The notes: generated by a model not told the origin, from the letters alone. A stretch of DNA of 64,000 nt from Cherax quadricarinatus (GCF_038502225.1 NC_091372.1:1514152-1578151), one strand, 5' to 3'; positions 10,305 through 20,249 are shown, counted from the stretch's first letter. Numbers and translations: made by a program.

Positions 10305-10525
10305 AGTAAGTGTCATGTAAGTGTGCATGCCTTTTTCAGTTTGTGTGTATTAAAATTAATATTTCATGTGGTAAAAAAAATTTTTTTTTCATACTTTTGG
10401 GTGTCTTGCACGGATTAATTTTATTTCCATTATTTCTTATGGGGAAAATTCATTCACATAACGATTATTTCGCATAACAATTACCCCTCTTGCACGGATT
10501 AAAATCGTTAACCGGGGGTCCACTG

Positions 10526-10534
10526 TATATATAT

Positions 10535-10571
<37 letters not shown>

Positions 10572-11077
10572 TAGAGATATATATATAGATAGATATATAG
10601 AGATAGAGATATATGGAGATAGAGATATGTAGAGATAGAGAAAGAGATAGATATAGAGAGATAGATATAGAGAGATAGATATAGATAGATAGATATATAG
10701 AGATAGATATATAGAGAGAGATATATATATAGAGAGAGATATATATATATAGAGAGAGATATATATAGAGAGAGAGATATATATAGAGAGAGAGATATAT
10801 ATAGAGAGAGAGATATATATAGAGAGAGAGATATATATAGAGAGAGATATATATAGAGAGAGATATATATAGAGAGAGAGATATATAGAGAGAGAGATAT
10901 ATAGAGAGAGAGATATATAGAGAGAGAGATATATAGAGAGAGAGATATATAGAGAGAGAGATATATAGAGAGAGAGATATATAGAGAGAGATATATAGAG
11001 ATATATATATAGAGATATTAGAGATATATATATAGAGATATATATATATAGATATATATATATAGATATATATATAT

Positions 11078-11150
<73 letters not shown>
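10526..11150. repeat. Microsatellite (TATAGA/GAGATA)n and (TA)n
   Basis: About 620 bp of tatata and gagaga blocks in varying mixtures, ending in pure (TA)n. It is the right half of the microsatellite split by Tigger-A. Open frames of Tyr/Ile/Ser across it are meaningless. Confidence 0.97.
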
Positions 11151-11545
<395 letters not shown>

Positions 11546-12182
11546 GGGACCCTGAGAACAAGTCTGAGAGGGCCTGTGCACCCTGAAAGGGTTAAAATAT
11601 TTATAGTCTTAATCTAGGGTGAGACAAGTAGTGTTTATTGTAAGAAATCAAGTGTGGTATGTATGATAGTCAGCCAGGCTACCATACCACACCACCCCAC
11701 CTACACATAATATTCTATTACATTTAAGCATCCCAGAGTGATAAAATGCATATACAGTTCACTCATTACTTACCGTAAAATATTTGTAGTCTTAATGTAG
11801 GGTCAGGAGTGAGTAAAGGAGATAAAACGAATAAATGAGAGAGAAAGAGAGAGAGAACGAGTACATGAGGGAGGACAGGCACAGAGTTATGCAAAAAAGC
11901 AGGTGAACACAAGTTTTGTAAACAAACGAAGTGTACACGTCTGGTTTGTGTACAAGTTGTCTCTACATTGATACAGGAGAATAAATAAAGAAGAACACTC
12001 CCATTCTCGTGTAACACCATTTTTAGGAGAAATGACGCTCAGAGTGGAGGCAATGGAAATAAGTCACTCCGACTTTTTTGGGTTATCCTAGGTTCTCTAC
12101 ACACATGCTGTTATGTATGATAATCTTTGTAACTGTATTTGTGTATACCTGAATAAACTTGCATACATATGAAAGGAATCTC

Positions 12183-12357
12183 CAGCTAGCGTGGCCGTGA
12201 TGAACTCTATCTCAAGTCCCTTCACTGCCGTCAACATGACTCACGAAATCGTAATGACACGATTGCAAACAAACCATACCCCGGCCGGGATTGAACCCGC
12301 GGTCAGAGAGTCTCAAAACTCCAGCCCGTCGCGTTAGCCACTAGACCAGCTAGCCAC
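12183..12357 (-). mobile_element. tRNA-derived SINE
   Basis: On the minus strand the head begins gtggctagctgg (12356) and carries an A-box-like tggctaacgcg and a B-box ggttcaatccc (near 12293) at tRNA-like spacing, consistent with a pol III internal promoter. It is followed by a body containing gtgtcattacgattt (near 12250). The same head and body recur at 20869-21005. A SINE of tRNA origin is the best reading. It is not a functional tRNA: no acceptor stem closes. Confidence 0.75.
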
Positions 12358-12360
12358 AAT

Positions 12361-12860
12361 AAGATTCGTCCAACTAGGTATATTTCTACACCATAGGAAG
12401 TTTAGCACAGGCACCACTGTGCCATTACTTGTACAAGTTATCTGGCTACCACATCTCATATTTGTTTATCCTATTGTGGGGTGTATTTATCATCTTTATA
12501 TGTTATGTATCGTGTTTATTATATAATTTTGAAAAAATATCATAGATGGATTAATGAAAATGTGTATATTAACGTAATATACGACATTTAAATGAGACTA
12601 GGTGATTATTACTATCATTAATACTCTAATGTCTTGAGATATAAGAGAGACTTATTGATTTTAATGTGTACCTGCATGCCAGCACAGTGTGTAAGTTTAT
12701 TTAAGTACAGGTATACATAAGTAAAATTATCAGAGTATATATAAAATATGAAATAACTTTTAAAAACACTTGAAATTTTGGAGTTTCCAGACATAATGGA
12801 GACTTAGTGCTTATGGTTCTCACAGAATGTAAACAAACCGGGTGGGGCGTGGTGACTGTA
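12361..12860. other. AT-rich interior of Tigger-B, no gene seen
   Basis: About 500 bp of AT-rich sequence between the SINE and the right end of Tigger-B. No coding frame, RNA motif or further repeat was recognised. Confidence 0.5.
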
Positions 12861-13049
12861 TTAGAAAGTCAGGTGGGGGAGCCGTATAGCGAGTTTTGGT
12901 CATAATTTGAAATGACCGTATTAGCAGAACGCCGTAAAGCGGGGCCCTACTGTATATCAAATCAATTTTCCTAATTAAAATTAATTGAAATGCCATTAAT
13001 CCATTCCAGCCCCCCAAAAACCACCCCAGAGGCAGAAGATACTTCAGCA

Positions 13050-13963
13050 CAGTGGACCCCCGCCTTACGAACGCGTTGCGTTACGTTAAATCCGCCATAC
13101 GAAGCATTTGAGTGCAAAAATTTTGCCTCGCCTCACGATAAAAAACTCGCCTTACATGATTCGTCTGGGACGTGTCCCACATGTGGCCTCAGCGCTAGTG
13201 TTTACAAGCCAGCCAGTGCGGTTGCATCTACGCATAGACTCGGTACATTTCACATTATCCCAGTGTTTTTAGTGCTTGTAACTACAAAATAAGTCACCAT
13301 GGACCCCAAGAAAGCTTCTAGTGCCATCCCTGTGGTAAAAAGGGCGAGAATTAGTATGGAATTGAAAAGAGAGATTAAGGAAATGTGTGCAAAGTGGGTT
13401 GAACTGCAAACCTTTACGGATGAAAATCACCTTGACACAGCTACTGCAAGCTGTGTTGGCAACCTGTACAATGACAATGTTATGGCCCATTTTAGGAAAG
13501 TCTTAAAGGAATGGGAGGTACAGAGTTCTATGGACAGATTTGTTGTGCGACAGAGGTCCAGTGACTCAAGCTGGTCCTAGTGGCATTAAAAGAAGGGAAG
13601 TAACCCCAGAAAAGGACTTGCTACCTCAAGTCCTTATGGAAGGGGATTCCCCTTCTAAACAATAACTTCCACACACTCCCCTCCTCCCATCCCATCAATC
13701 ACCACCAGATCTTCAATAAAGGTAAGTGTCATGTATTCTATTCTTAGTAGAGTAGTAATAGTGCATGTCTTCTTCAGTTTGTGTATATTAAAATTAATAT
13801 TTCATGTGGTAAAAAAAAATTTTTTTTCATACTTTTTGGTGTCAGGAATGGATTAATTTGATTAACACTATTTCTTATGGGGAAAATTAATTCGGCTGAC
13901 AATAATTTTGGCTTACAATGAGCTCTCACGAACGGATTAATATCGTAAGGCGGGGGTCCACTA
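13050..13963 (+). mobile_element. Tigger-D: internally deleted relative of Tigger-A
   Basis: The left end is cagtggacccccgccttacg (13050). The right end is ggcgggggtccacta, ending 13963, where the expected final g has become a. The right flank is TA (13964-13965) and the left is CA, a decayed TA duplication. The subterminal sequence, the ATG context, the 3' coding part, the phrase cttctaaaca and the AATAAA region all match Tigger-A at roughly 75-90 percent by eye. About 1.4 kb of the transposase gene is missing. This is a MITE-like derivative mobilisable only in trans. Confidence 0.9.
13299..13580 (+). pseudogene. Deleted Tigger transposase: N-terminus joined to C-terminus
   Basis: The ATG at 13299 (gtcaccATGG) starts about 27 residues like the Tigger-A N-terminus. 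The frame then jumps, still open, to the part equivalent to Tigger-A residues about 500-560 (EMCAKWVELQTF, then QSSMDRFVVRQ). Both HTH domains and the DDE core are gone. A short deletion near 13566 shifts the frame and gives a stop at 13578-13580. The PIP-like QSSMDRFV survives. It cannot act as a transposase. Confidence 0.85.
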
Positions 13964-14205
13964 TATAGCGCCAATATATTCTATGGCTTATTTATCTATC
14001 AGAATTGATCTAATATGACATAATAAACACTAAGTAACATAGAAACATGATATATACTCTAGAATGAATAAAATAGGTCATAATATGGCAAGTGTCCAGG
14101 ACCAGTCCGAGCATATAAAATTATTTTAGATGAATGGTTCACAGAACCCACACGTTGATAAATTAGACACATGTGCAACTCTTGGGTATCTTTATTGAAG
14201 AAACG

Positions 14206-14230
14206 TTTCGCGCCACAGTGGCTTCATCAG
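14206..14230 (-). ncRNA. Degenerate hammerhead-like motif, left arm of the foldback
   Basis: On the minus strand CTGATGA (14230-14224) is followed by a damaged stem II region and GAAAC GTTTC (from 14209). It is the inverted counterpart of the better-preserved motif in the right arm. Two small changes spoil stem II pairing, so activity is doubtful. Confidence 0.5.
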
Positions 14231-14610
14231 TCCATACAAAGGAGAATCTTGAGGAACAGGAGGAGAATGAGGTAATCAGTCCCTCAACCTTGAGTCGATG
14301 TGGTCAGTCCATCAATCTTGAATAGAATATGGCATATGAGCAGAGAAGGAGCTTATAAACCTGTCAGACACTGCAACTTCTTGGGATCTTAATACTTGGG
14401 AATTCTTCGCTTGCCTAACCCTTGTGCACGACCTACTTCCACATTGAACAAATGTGACACCATCTACAACTGCTGCACCTCTCCTGCCTACGGTTTATAA
14501 GCTGCTTCTCCGCTCATATGCCGTATTCTATTCAAGATTGATGGACTGACCACATCGACTCAAGGTTGAGGGACTGATTACCTCATTCTCCTCCTGTTCT
14601 TCAAGTTTCT

Positions 14611-14663
14611 CCTTTGTATGGACTGATGAAGCCACTGTGTGGCGAAACGTTTCCTCAATAAAG
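14611..14663 (+). ncRNA. Hammerhead ribozyme-like motif, right arm of the foldback
   Basis: The core CTGATGA (14623-14629) is followed by a perfect 5-bp stem II gccac/gtggc (14631-14635 with 14639-14643, loop tgt), then GAAA (14644-14647). ACGT (14647-14650) is a palindromic minimal stem III of the kind that works as a dimer. The cleavage triplet would be GTT with scission after 14651. Stem I pairs gga (14620-14622) with tcc (14652-14654) and cttt (14612-14615) with aaag (14660-14663) across an internal loop. All invariant core bases of a type I hammerhead are present. Hammerheads are known in Penelope-like elements. Activity is inference. Confidence 0.65.
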
Positions 14664-15438
14664 ATACCCAAGAGTTGCACATGTGTCTAATTTATCATAT
14701 AAAATTATTACTGCTCCTTCCTATAATGTGTTCTTTGGTCCTGGGTAAGAGAAAATAGTTTTTGAGAGGCTAACTGCACTAGATTACTAGTTTCACAAGG
14801 AAAAGGCTGACACAAAAGCAATTTTCTCTGAATATCTCTGAAGTAAGTTATTGACTTATTTCATGAAGCCCACCATTTACTATTGAAGTAAATGCAATAA
14901 TATTGACAGGAATCATAAAAAAATTGACTGTTCTATAATTGGCTTGTGGAATATTGGAAATATTCCAAATAATTTGGGATTTGTGTGGGAGTAAAGGACA
15001 AGATATTTTTGCAAATGTCAAAAACTTGGCAACTTTATTTTTTCATAGAATAGCTGAAGATAATTACACGATTACCTCCAGTGAGAACATCACACTAGCA
15101 TTGTTTTATAAGTATCAAGTCCCAACTTTTGTTGTGCCTTTTAGGCTGGGGTTCTTGCAAAATGTCATTTTCAGTAATTTTTTTATTTGTTTTTTGCCAA
15201 AATAACTGCACAAAATGCAAGCACAACACGAGAGATGCTTCCACGGCGAGGTGGCCACTTGTACTGAACAAGCGAGACATGGGATGCTGGGTGGATGTTG
15301 TGGCATTCGCTGCGCCACCTAATGGTGGCGTATCTGAAACTCACTCGTAGCCCGGATTTTGGCTCGCAACTCAAAGCAAAAAATCAACTGAGCAACGGCT
15401 CGTAACTCTGAAAACTCGTAAGTCAAGGTACCACAATA

Positions 15439-15938
15439 GGTTTCTGGCTGTTATCTTTTCATCAATGTCAAGGTTGGGAGACTATTCTCTCCCATCTTCA
15501 CATCAGCCACTCTCGTCTTATTCATGGGTATGTCATGGAGAGGCACCCTGTTCCACTGAGAATTTTCAGGTTCCAGTTTCTGTTAGCCATATTTTGTTGG
15601 ACTGCCTCTATCAATGAGTCACTGCTCTGGTACCATTACTTTACCTTCCCTTCTTGGTGATGGATCCTCCTTTAACCCAGACTCTTTCACTGACTTTTTG
15701 ACAGAAACTGATTTACTGCACAAACTCTGATGATGATGCCTCTAGTACTCCTCACAGCCCTTTCTCCCTCAACCCCTTGCTACCCTCTACCCTTGCACTA
15801 TCTACTGCCCCACTGCACCTTGACCTAATAATAATCCCTCTCCCTCTTGCTACCCAATACCCCTGCACCCTTCCCTTCCCTGTTGCACTGTATGGCCCTT
15901 GTAGGTTTAGCACTTCTATTTTATTATAATGTAGATTC
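15439..15938 (+). mobile_element. LINE-2, 3' portion with ORF2 tail and 3' end
   Basis: After the TA at 15437-15438 the LINE resumes. Frames near 15470-15560 read like the Cys/His-containing tail found after RNase H in such LINEs (HISHSRLIHGYVMERHPVP), and 15640-15740 gives LPSLLGDG and LTETDLLHKL, then a stop. The noncoding end, near ggcccttgtaggtttagcac and an A/T-rich tattataat finish, matches the small elements at 17024, 17673, 20380 and 20737. Frameshifts and one early stop make it dead. Confidence 0.7.
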
Positions 15939-16385
15939 CAGATTTTGTCCATAGTGATAGTGCCCGATAGTCTTCGGTCTCAATGGACCAACTCTGATGA
16001 TGCCAATGTTGGTACATATGAGCCAGTGTATGCTCATTAGAGACTCGTCTTCATTGTTCTCCAGCCATAGGCTGCCCATGTCAGTTTCTGTGCTAGTTCA
16101 CACGTACATTTGTCATTCACACTCCAATTTTCCCTGGATTTGCATTGTTTTGTGTGACTAACATTAAGTAAAGTAACTCAAGGAAAGTTGAGTCTAGCAT
16201 CTTGGTGGTATGGGTATGACAGATTACACCTTATCTCTGTAAATTACTGTAAATTTTGAATACTGCTGTACATGTGTAGTACAGTTGTACAGTACTTTCA
16301 GCTACCCCCTCCCTCATTTGTTTGTTAATTGGAGGGTTGTCTGTATTTTATTAATGCTTGTGTTTATCATCAAAATTTTTTTCAG
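15939..16385 (+). other. Unique-looking intron sequence before the RPL23 exon
   Basis: No repeat or coding match was noticed. It ends in a T-rich tract and the acceptor ttttttcag at 16377-16385. A small inverted motif (tgtacatgtgtagtacagttgtaca) lies near 16270. Confidence 0.6.
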
Positions 16386-16499
16386 TGCATCCTGCCGTAG
16401 TTGTGAGGCAGAGGAAGCCTTACCGTAGGAAGGACGGGGTGTTCATCTACTTTGAAGATAATGCTGGGGTCATAGTTAACAATAAAGGAGAAATGAAAG
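16386..16499 (+). CDS. RPL23: Ribosomal protein uL14 (RPL23), penultimate coding exon
   Basis: This exon encodes [18 protein letters not shown] and [16 protein letters not shown], the strongly conserved C-terminal half of eukaryotic large-subunit protein uL14. It starts after ttttttcag with two bases of a split Val codon and ends with one base of a split Gly codon before the donor gtaatag. 114 bp correspond to residues about 76-113 of the usual 140. uL14 sits on the inter-subunit face of the 60S ribosome and forms bridges to the 40S. No stop or frameshift is present. The intron-containing structure argues against a processed copy. Identification is from memory of the family; the match is nearly residue for residue. 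Confidence 0.96.
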
Positions 16500-16750
16500 G
16501 TAATAGTTTTGATTTATTTAATGTGTAACACCAGACTCAAGTGTCTTGCACAGCATATAATAATTATGTAGCAAATTTTCAACCTGTTGATTGTCATATT
16601 TTCTCTCCAATTCATTGAAACTACCAAAAAACTTGTGATTAACTTCATGAAACCTTGGAAACCTTCATGAAACCTTGGAATAATATATAAATCATGTAAA
16701 ATTTATAAATAAATTAGGGATTTTTTATCATAGCTGTTTTTTGCCCACAG
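16500..16750 (+). other. RPL23 last intron, 251 bp
   Basis: Bounded by donor gtaatag and acceptor tttgcccacag, phase 1. A small tandem duplication (gaaaccttg at about 16651 and 16670) lies inside. No transposon is seen, in contrast to the very large upstream intron. Confidence 0.9.
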
Positions 16751-16833
16751 GCTCAGCCATCACTGGCCCAGTGGCTAAGGAGTGTGCTGACTTGTGGCCC
16801 AGGATTGCTTCAAATGCTGGTTCAATTGCATAA
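16751..16833 (+). CDS. RPL23: Ribosomal protein uL14 (RPL23), terminal exon
   Basis: It begins after the acceptor cccacag, completes the split Gly codon and reads [14 protein letters not shown], then [12 protein letters not shown] and TAA. This is the exact C-terminus expected for uL14. Together with the previous exon it gives residues about 76-140. The stop is followed 7 bp later by AATAAA. The reading frame is continuous across the 251-bp intron, and everything points to a functional host gene whose 5' exons lie beyond the left edge or the transposon nest. Confidence 0.97.
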
Positions 16834-16840
16834 ATTTACC

Positions 16841-16846
16841 AATAAA
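16841..16846 (+). terminator. RPL23 polyadenylation signal AATAAA
   Basis: AATAAA starts 7 bp after the RPL23 stop codon. A second AATAAA-like run follows at about 16853. This fits the short 3'UTRs usual for ribosomal protein genes. Confidence 0.8.
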
Positions 16847-17015
16847 GAAAAAAATAAATTTGTTAATGTTTTATTTCTTAAGTGCTATAAGACAATTTTA
16901 AGGATTTTAGTGCTTCAGATTTCTGGAAGCTTGTACACACAGCTTAGTACTGCCCAAGTGTAAACACTGTGCCTTTATGGACCACAGTTTGAGCCTCCTT
17001 TTCATCCTTCTATTT
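16847..17015. other. Intergenic sequence after RPL23, nothing recognised
   Basis: About 170 bp without a repeat or coding match that I can name. Confidence 0.5.
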
Positions 17016-17085
17016 ATTTACTCCCCTGCAGCGCTGTATAGCCCTTGTGGCTTAGCGCTTCTTTTTGATAATAAATAATTTACTC
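17016..17085 (+). mobile_element. Short retroposed LINE-2 tail with 8-bp target duplication
   Basis: The insert 17024-17077 (ccctgcagcgctgtatagcc, then cttgtggcttagcgcttc and a ttttgataataaata finish) is flanked by atttactc at 17016-17023 and 17078-17085. It matches the 3' end of LINE-2, so it is a strongly 5'-truncated copy. Confidence 0.7.
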
Positions 17086-17109
17086 AGTCGTTCGTGATTG
17101 TATGTATAT

Positions 17110-17310
17110 TGCTCTGGCAGGATCAATGCTTCGATCCGATGTTCCTCTCAGGGAGGTACCTTAATACTGGTGACACTTGATGCAAGGAATTGTACTTGTG
17201 CTCTTCCTTGGATTGAACCTGAATGCCCCATTTCCCAGGTGCTATATTACCCCAACGGGTTTAGCACATCCTGTCCCCATGACTGCAAGTGCTCTAAGGA
17301 GGTGATTTGA
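17110..17310 (+). repeat. SINE-like repeat copy A
   Basis: Shares the order of blocks with 20250-20420: aaggaattg, tgtgctc, ttcctt/ttcccc, gaacctgaatgcc, then caggtgctatat and gggtttagc. Diverged and lacking a clear tail. Probably a non-autonomous retroposon using the LINE-2 type 3' end. Confidence 0.55.
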
Positions 17311-17620
17311 TCTCTCACCTTTGGATCAAGCATAATTGTCCCCTAGCCCCAGGTATGTGCTGTTACCTAATGGGTTTACTGCATGAAAATAAATTGACTT
17401 CATAGTTTGTTGGTAGTGCTGTTGCTGCTGAAGGTCTTGATCCAAGGAACTGGCATTAACCCTATCATTTATATGAATAAGATCTGATTGGCTCTCATTC
17501 CCAAGTCACTGCAACCTTAGAGAGACTGTGCATCTCCTTGATTATAAAGGAAACAAAGTATGCTTCAAGCCCATTTTAAATGATCCATGACAAGCTACCA
17601 CATGCTCCTCTCATTGCTTC
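17301..17620. other. Intergenic, weak repeat traces only
   Basis: The phrase cttgatccaaggaactggc near 17433 hints at another diverged copy of the SINE-like repeat. Otherwise nothing is recognised. Confidence 0.4.
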
Positions 17621-17659
17621 TGCTTTCAATTGGTCTTGATCTAAGGAACTGACTGACCC

Positions 17660-17733
17660 TCCCCTCAAATTGGAGTCCTTGTGGCTTAGCGCTTCTTTTT
17701 GATTATAATAATAATAATAATCCCCTCAAATTG
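17660..17733 (+). mobile_element. 48-bp LINE-2 tail insertion with 13-bp target duplication
   Basis: tcccctcaaattg stands at 17660-17672 and again at 17721-17733. Between them is only gagtccttgtggcttagcgc, then ttctttttgatt and an ataataa tail (17673-17720). The surrounding sequence is an older SINE-like repeat (cttgatctaaggaactgac on the left, gaaccagaatgcctt on the right) that rejoins perfectly once the insert is removed. This is a retroposition event that copied only the last few dozen bases of the template. Confidence 0.85.
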
Positions 17734-17889
17734 AACCAGAATGCCTTGCATTCACATTAAAAACATCTTGTCACTGTGCCTTAATCCCAGGGGTTGGAAG
17801 TTTTTGTAGACCGGCCAGAATGTGAATAATTCAAGTGGGGGCCAAGATTGATAAAATTAAGGATAGGTATACAAAAGACATTTCAAATA

Positions 17890-18882
17890 CAGTAGAGTGT
17901 TGATTAAAATGGTTTCTCCATTACATTATTGTCAAATTGTGGCATATTTTAATTTTACAATATGTAAAATTCAAATTAAACGGTTCTGCTTCTTGGTGGG
18001 GAAAAAATTTCAGCACTGCAAGCTTGACGGCGGGGATCTTTCCCTATGTGTAGTGAGCGCTAGGCAGTTTGCCTGTGGGTCATGCCATTGTCTTTTACGG
18101 GGAGAGGCCTTAGTTTCCTACCGTACCACCTCTACCAGTGCTCGGTGCATTCAGTGGAGTACCCAGCATTGTTTGTGAATTGGGTTTCGGTCTTATCACT
18201 ATCATACATTGCATCTGGCAGGTAACCATGACACCCAGGAGGTATGCAAGTAATGCAGGAAGTGGCAAGACAAAGTAAAAAGAACTTTAAGTCTTGGAAT
18301 TATGAAGAAAATCGAGATATTAGACAGGCTTAAATGTGGTGGACATGGCGAGAGCTTATGGCCGTTTTGAAGCATTGGTTCGTAAGATTAAAAAGAGTGA
18401 AGCAAATAGTCTTGTTCAATGAATAACCTGGGCTGTCATTTGATTTACTGACTTTATTTTCTGAATGCCTTTACTGACATATTGAATTGAGTGACTACTG
18501 ACTTGATTGACCAACCTATTGACTCGCTTGACTGAACCGACTGATTGGACTACCATCCACCTCAGCCCAGATGGGCCTCAGCATACCTCTCCACTCCGTC
18601 ACAATCATCAAGAAACTCCAGCAACCACAATTTAATGTAAGAAATATTTCTGTTGCATTTGTAGCCTTGAACAACAGAAAAAGCATACATAGCAATGAAC
18701 AATTACATTATCATTGTTATTTGTGTAAGATTTGGAGACCTTTAAAAAAAAAGGTGCTGGGGGGGGGGCGTCCCAGGAGAATAACCCTATTTTTCCCAGA
18801 AGTTCTTCAGTTCCTTTTACACTGATTTGTCAAACGCTGCATTTTCAGGAACCTAACTACCGTCTTCATCGACGATCTACTG
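17890..18882 (+). mobile_element. Tigger-F: decayed Tigger-type element, 993 bp
   Basis: The left end is cagtagagtgttgattaaaa after TA (17888-17889). The right end, ending 18882 before TA (18883-18884), reverse-complements to cagtagatcgtcgatgaaga; the two ends are diverged inverted repeats. Inside is a broken CENP-B-type HTH (18224-18420). The rest of the transposase is gone. A poly-G run of nine lies at about 18761. Confidence 0.75.
18224..18420 (+). pseudogene. CENP-B/Tigger N-terminal HTH remnant
   Basis: An ATG at 18228 opens MTPRRYASN, typical of the basic start of CENP-B-like Tigger transposases. After several stops and shifts, ILDRLKCGG and then MARAYGRFEALVRKIKKSEA are readable, which is the helix-turn-helix core. 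At least three disruptions lie in 200 bp. Only this domain remains. Confidence 0.7.
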
Positions 18883-19082
18883 TATATTACCATGATGCAA
18901 GTATGTATTGTAGTGTAATTAGGTGGCAACCATACCTAGTTTGATGGGCTGTAGTCTGCCGACCCTGTCTAAACCCTCAGTCTTATCTTGAAGATCTACT
19001 GATGTCAGGGTTGCTATGCATTGAAGTTTTAAGATAAACTCCCTCATATAAGCTGAGGTAAACTTTGGTCTTGGGTCTTGGG
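18883..19082. other. Spacer between Tigger-F and TTAA copy 3
   Basis: Nothing recognised apart from a short direct repeat (ggtcttgggtcttgggtctt near 19068). Confidence 0.5.
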
Positions 19083-19886
19083 TCTTTGGTATGAGTGAAT
19101 GTGTGCGGCTACTGCAGTATAAAATCCTGCCCCACGCGGTGTATGTAATGGGAAGAGTAAAAAACTGACCTTGTGCTCTGTTTTTATGGTTTTATTGGCT
19201 GTTGGTATCATTTGATAGAATGTAAGATATATTACTAAAAGAAGATATAATTTTGGTTGGTTTTAGGACCGGAAGTAGGAAATCAGGTTCAAAATAGCAG
19301 ACATTTGATTTTGTATTTTCCTGAGAATGGGTGAGGCCCCTACACCCCCGGTCTCATTTTTTATAAGTTTGATTCAATTATTTAGACGTCATAATAAATG
19401 ACCGATCATTCCTGGTTATATTTTTTTATCAAGAGATTTGGTACTTTTTTGTAGCGAACACAAAATGGAAGGAAAGTGTATTGTACGAGAGGCTTGAGGT
19501 GATCAATAAGCAGAGGAAGTGGTTTAGTGCCTGTAGTATCTACAGTGATTATTTTGTACTATTTTTTTAAATTAATTTTCTTGAATTTGTAAAATTGGGC
19601 AAATTACCGACTTCTCATTTTATAGGGTTGTTCTTATAGTTGAATTGTTAGTTTTTTGTGCTCAATCCATAGAACGGAATGTATACTAGCGAAATAGCAA
19701 AGAACTTAGTAGAATTTAATAATGGAGTTGTCTTAAAATATGACTTAAAGTGGGCGAAATCGCCGATGCGTAAATTCCACAGACCACTAACTTCGCGCAT
19801 GCGTAATTCCGTAAAATTTCCATCGAATTTCATATTCTTGGTGTCACTGCAATCAGAGAAAAATTCTCTACCATTTCAGAATATTT
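19083..19886 (+). repeat. TTAA-type dispersed element, copy 3, both ends lost
   Basis: Collinear with copy 2 from about 7180 to 8030: the aaatcctgc block, the ttgatagaatg block, gtgaggccccta (shared with copy 1), and then tgggcgaaatcgccgatgcg, aacttcgcgcatgcg and ttccatcgaatttcata. The level of match is perhaps 65-75 percent by eye, so this is an old copy. No TTAA ends or inverted termini are found. Confidence 0.7.
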
Positions 19887-20135
19887 TCTTAATGCCGACA
19901 ATGGTGAGTATATTTAATTTCAAGGCATGTGAGAGTCACAAGGTTATCACATTGACTACCTTCAGTGACCATCATAGTCCATAAACACTTCTCCTACATC
20001 ACCATTTCTAGCAAACAATAATATTAATATTACAATGCCTTAGATAGAAGAACACGGGCAACTAAAGTGAATAACAAAAAAAAAAAAAAAATACCGTGGC
20101 TGGAACGATACACAACCCGCACATAAGGAGAGGAG
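19887..20135. other. Intergenic; short poly-A run
   Basis: AT-rich, with an A16 run near 20075. No gene seen. Confidence 0.5.
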
Positions 20136-20140
20136 CTTAG

Positions 20141-20218
20141 CACGACGTTTTGGTCCGACTTGACCAATTACAAAGTGTGACTTGGTGAATGGTCCCAATC
20201 GGACCGAAACGTCGTCGT
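20141..20218. repeat. Inverted repeat with hairpin-GAAACGT motif
   Basis: acgacgttttggtccgactt (20142 on) is mirrored by aatcggaccgaaacgtcgt (to about 20215). On the plus strand ggtcc/ggacc (20191-20195 with 20201-20205) forms a perfect stem followed at once by GAAACGTCGTC, with cttggtga just before it. This is the same layout as the hammerhead-like motif at 14623 with a diverged first box. Confidence 0.55.
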
Positions 20219-20249
20219 AAGGACCTTTTATTCTGTGCGAGTTATTTGT

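Larger units (their letters stand above)
8191..10525 (+). mobile_element. Tigger-A: complete pogo/Tigger transposon, 2335 bp
   Basis: Both ends are present: cagtggacccccgcataacg at 8191 and its near reverse complement ending at 10525. A TA duplication (8189-8190 and 10526-10527) flanks it. A single uninterrupted transposase gene fills most of the interior. The subterminal regions repeat cgcataac/cgcatacc and cgatta phrases on both sides, probably transposase binding sites. It is the innermost layer of the nest, so among these layers it inserted last, which fits its intact gene. Confidence 0.95.
14126..14695. mobile_element. Foldback element with 205-bp inverted arms and 14-bp target duplication
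   Basis: The arms 14157-14361 and 14492-14696 are near-perfect reverse complements, with a 130-bp spacer. Outside lies catataaaattatt at 14112-14125 and again at 14696-14709, a 14-bp duplication, so the inserted block is about 14126-14695. The duplication length suits target-primed retrotransposition better than cut-and-paste. Each arm contains a hammerhead-like motif, which suggests a Penelope-like element or a related ribozyme-bearing retroelement caught as an inverted pair. No protein-coding sequence is visible. Confidence 0.8.

Noticed and set aside
12240..12357. Functional tRNA gene
   Set aside because: A and B boxes are present, but no closing acceptor stem or clear anticodon arm was found, and the piece recurs elsewhere fused to a SINE body.
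14939..15205. 88-codon frame in Tigger-C
   Set aside because: It begins without an ATG, has no recognisable motif, and lies in AT-rich transposon sequence.
16386..16833. RPL23 as a processed pseudogene
   Set aside because: An intron with good splice sites lies between the two exons, the frame is intact and no poly-A tail follows.
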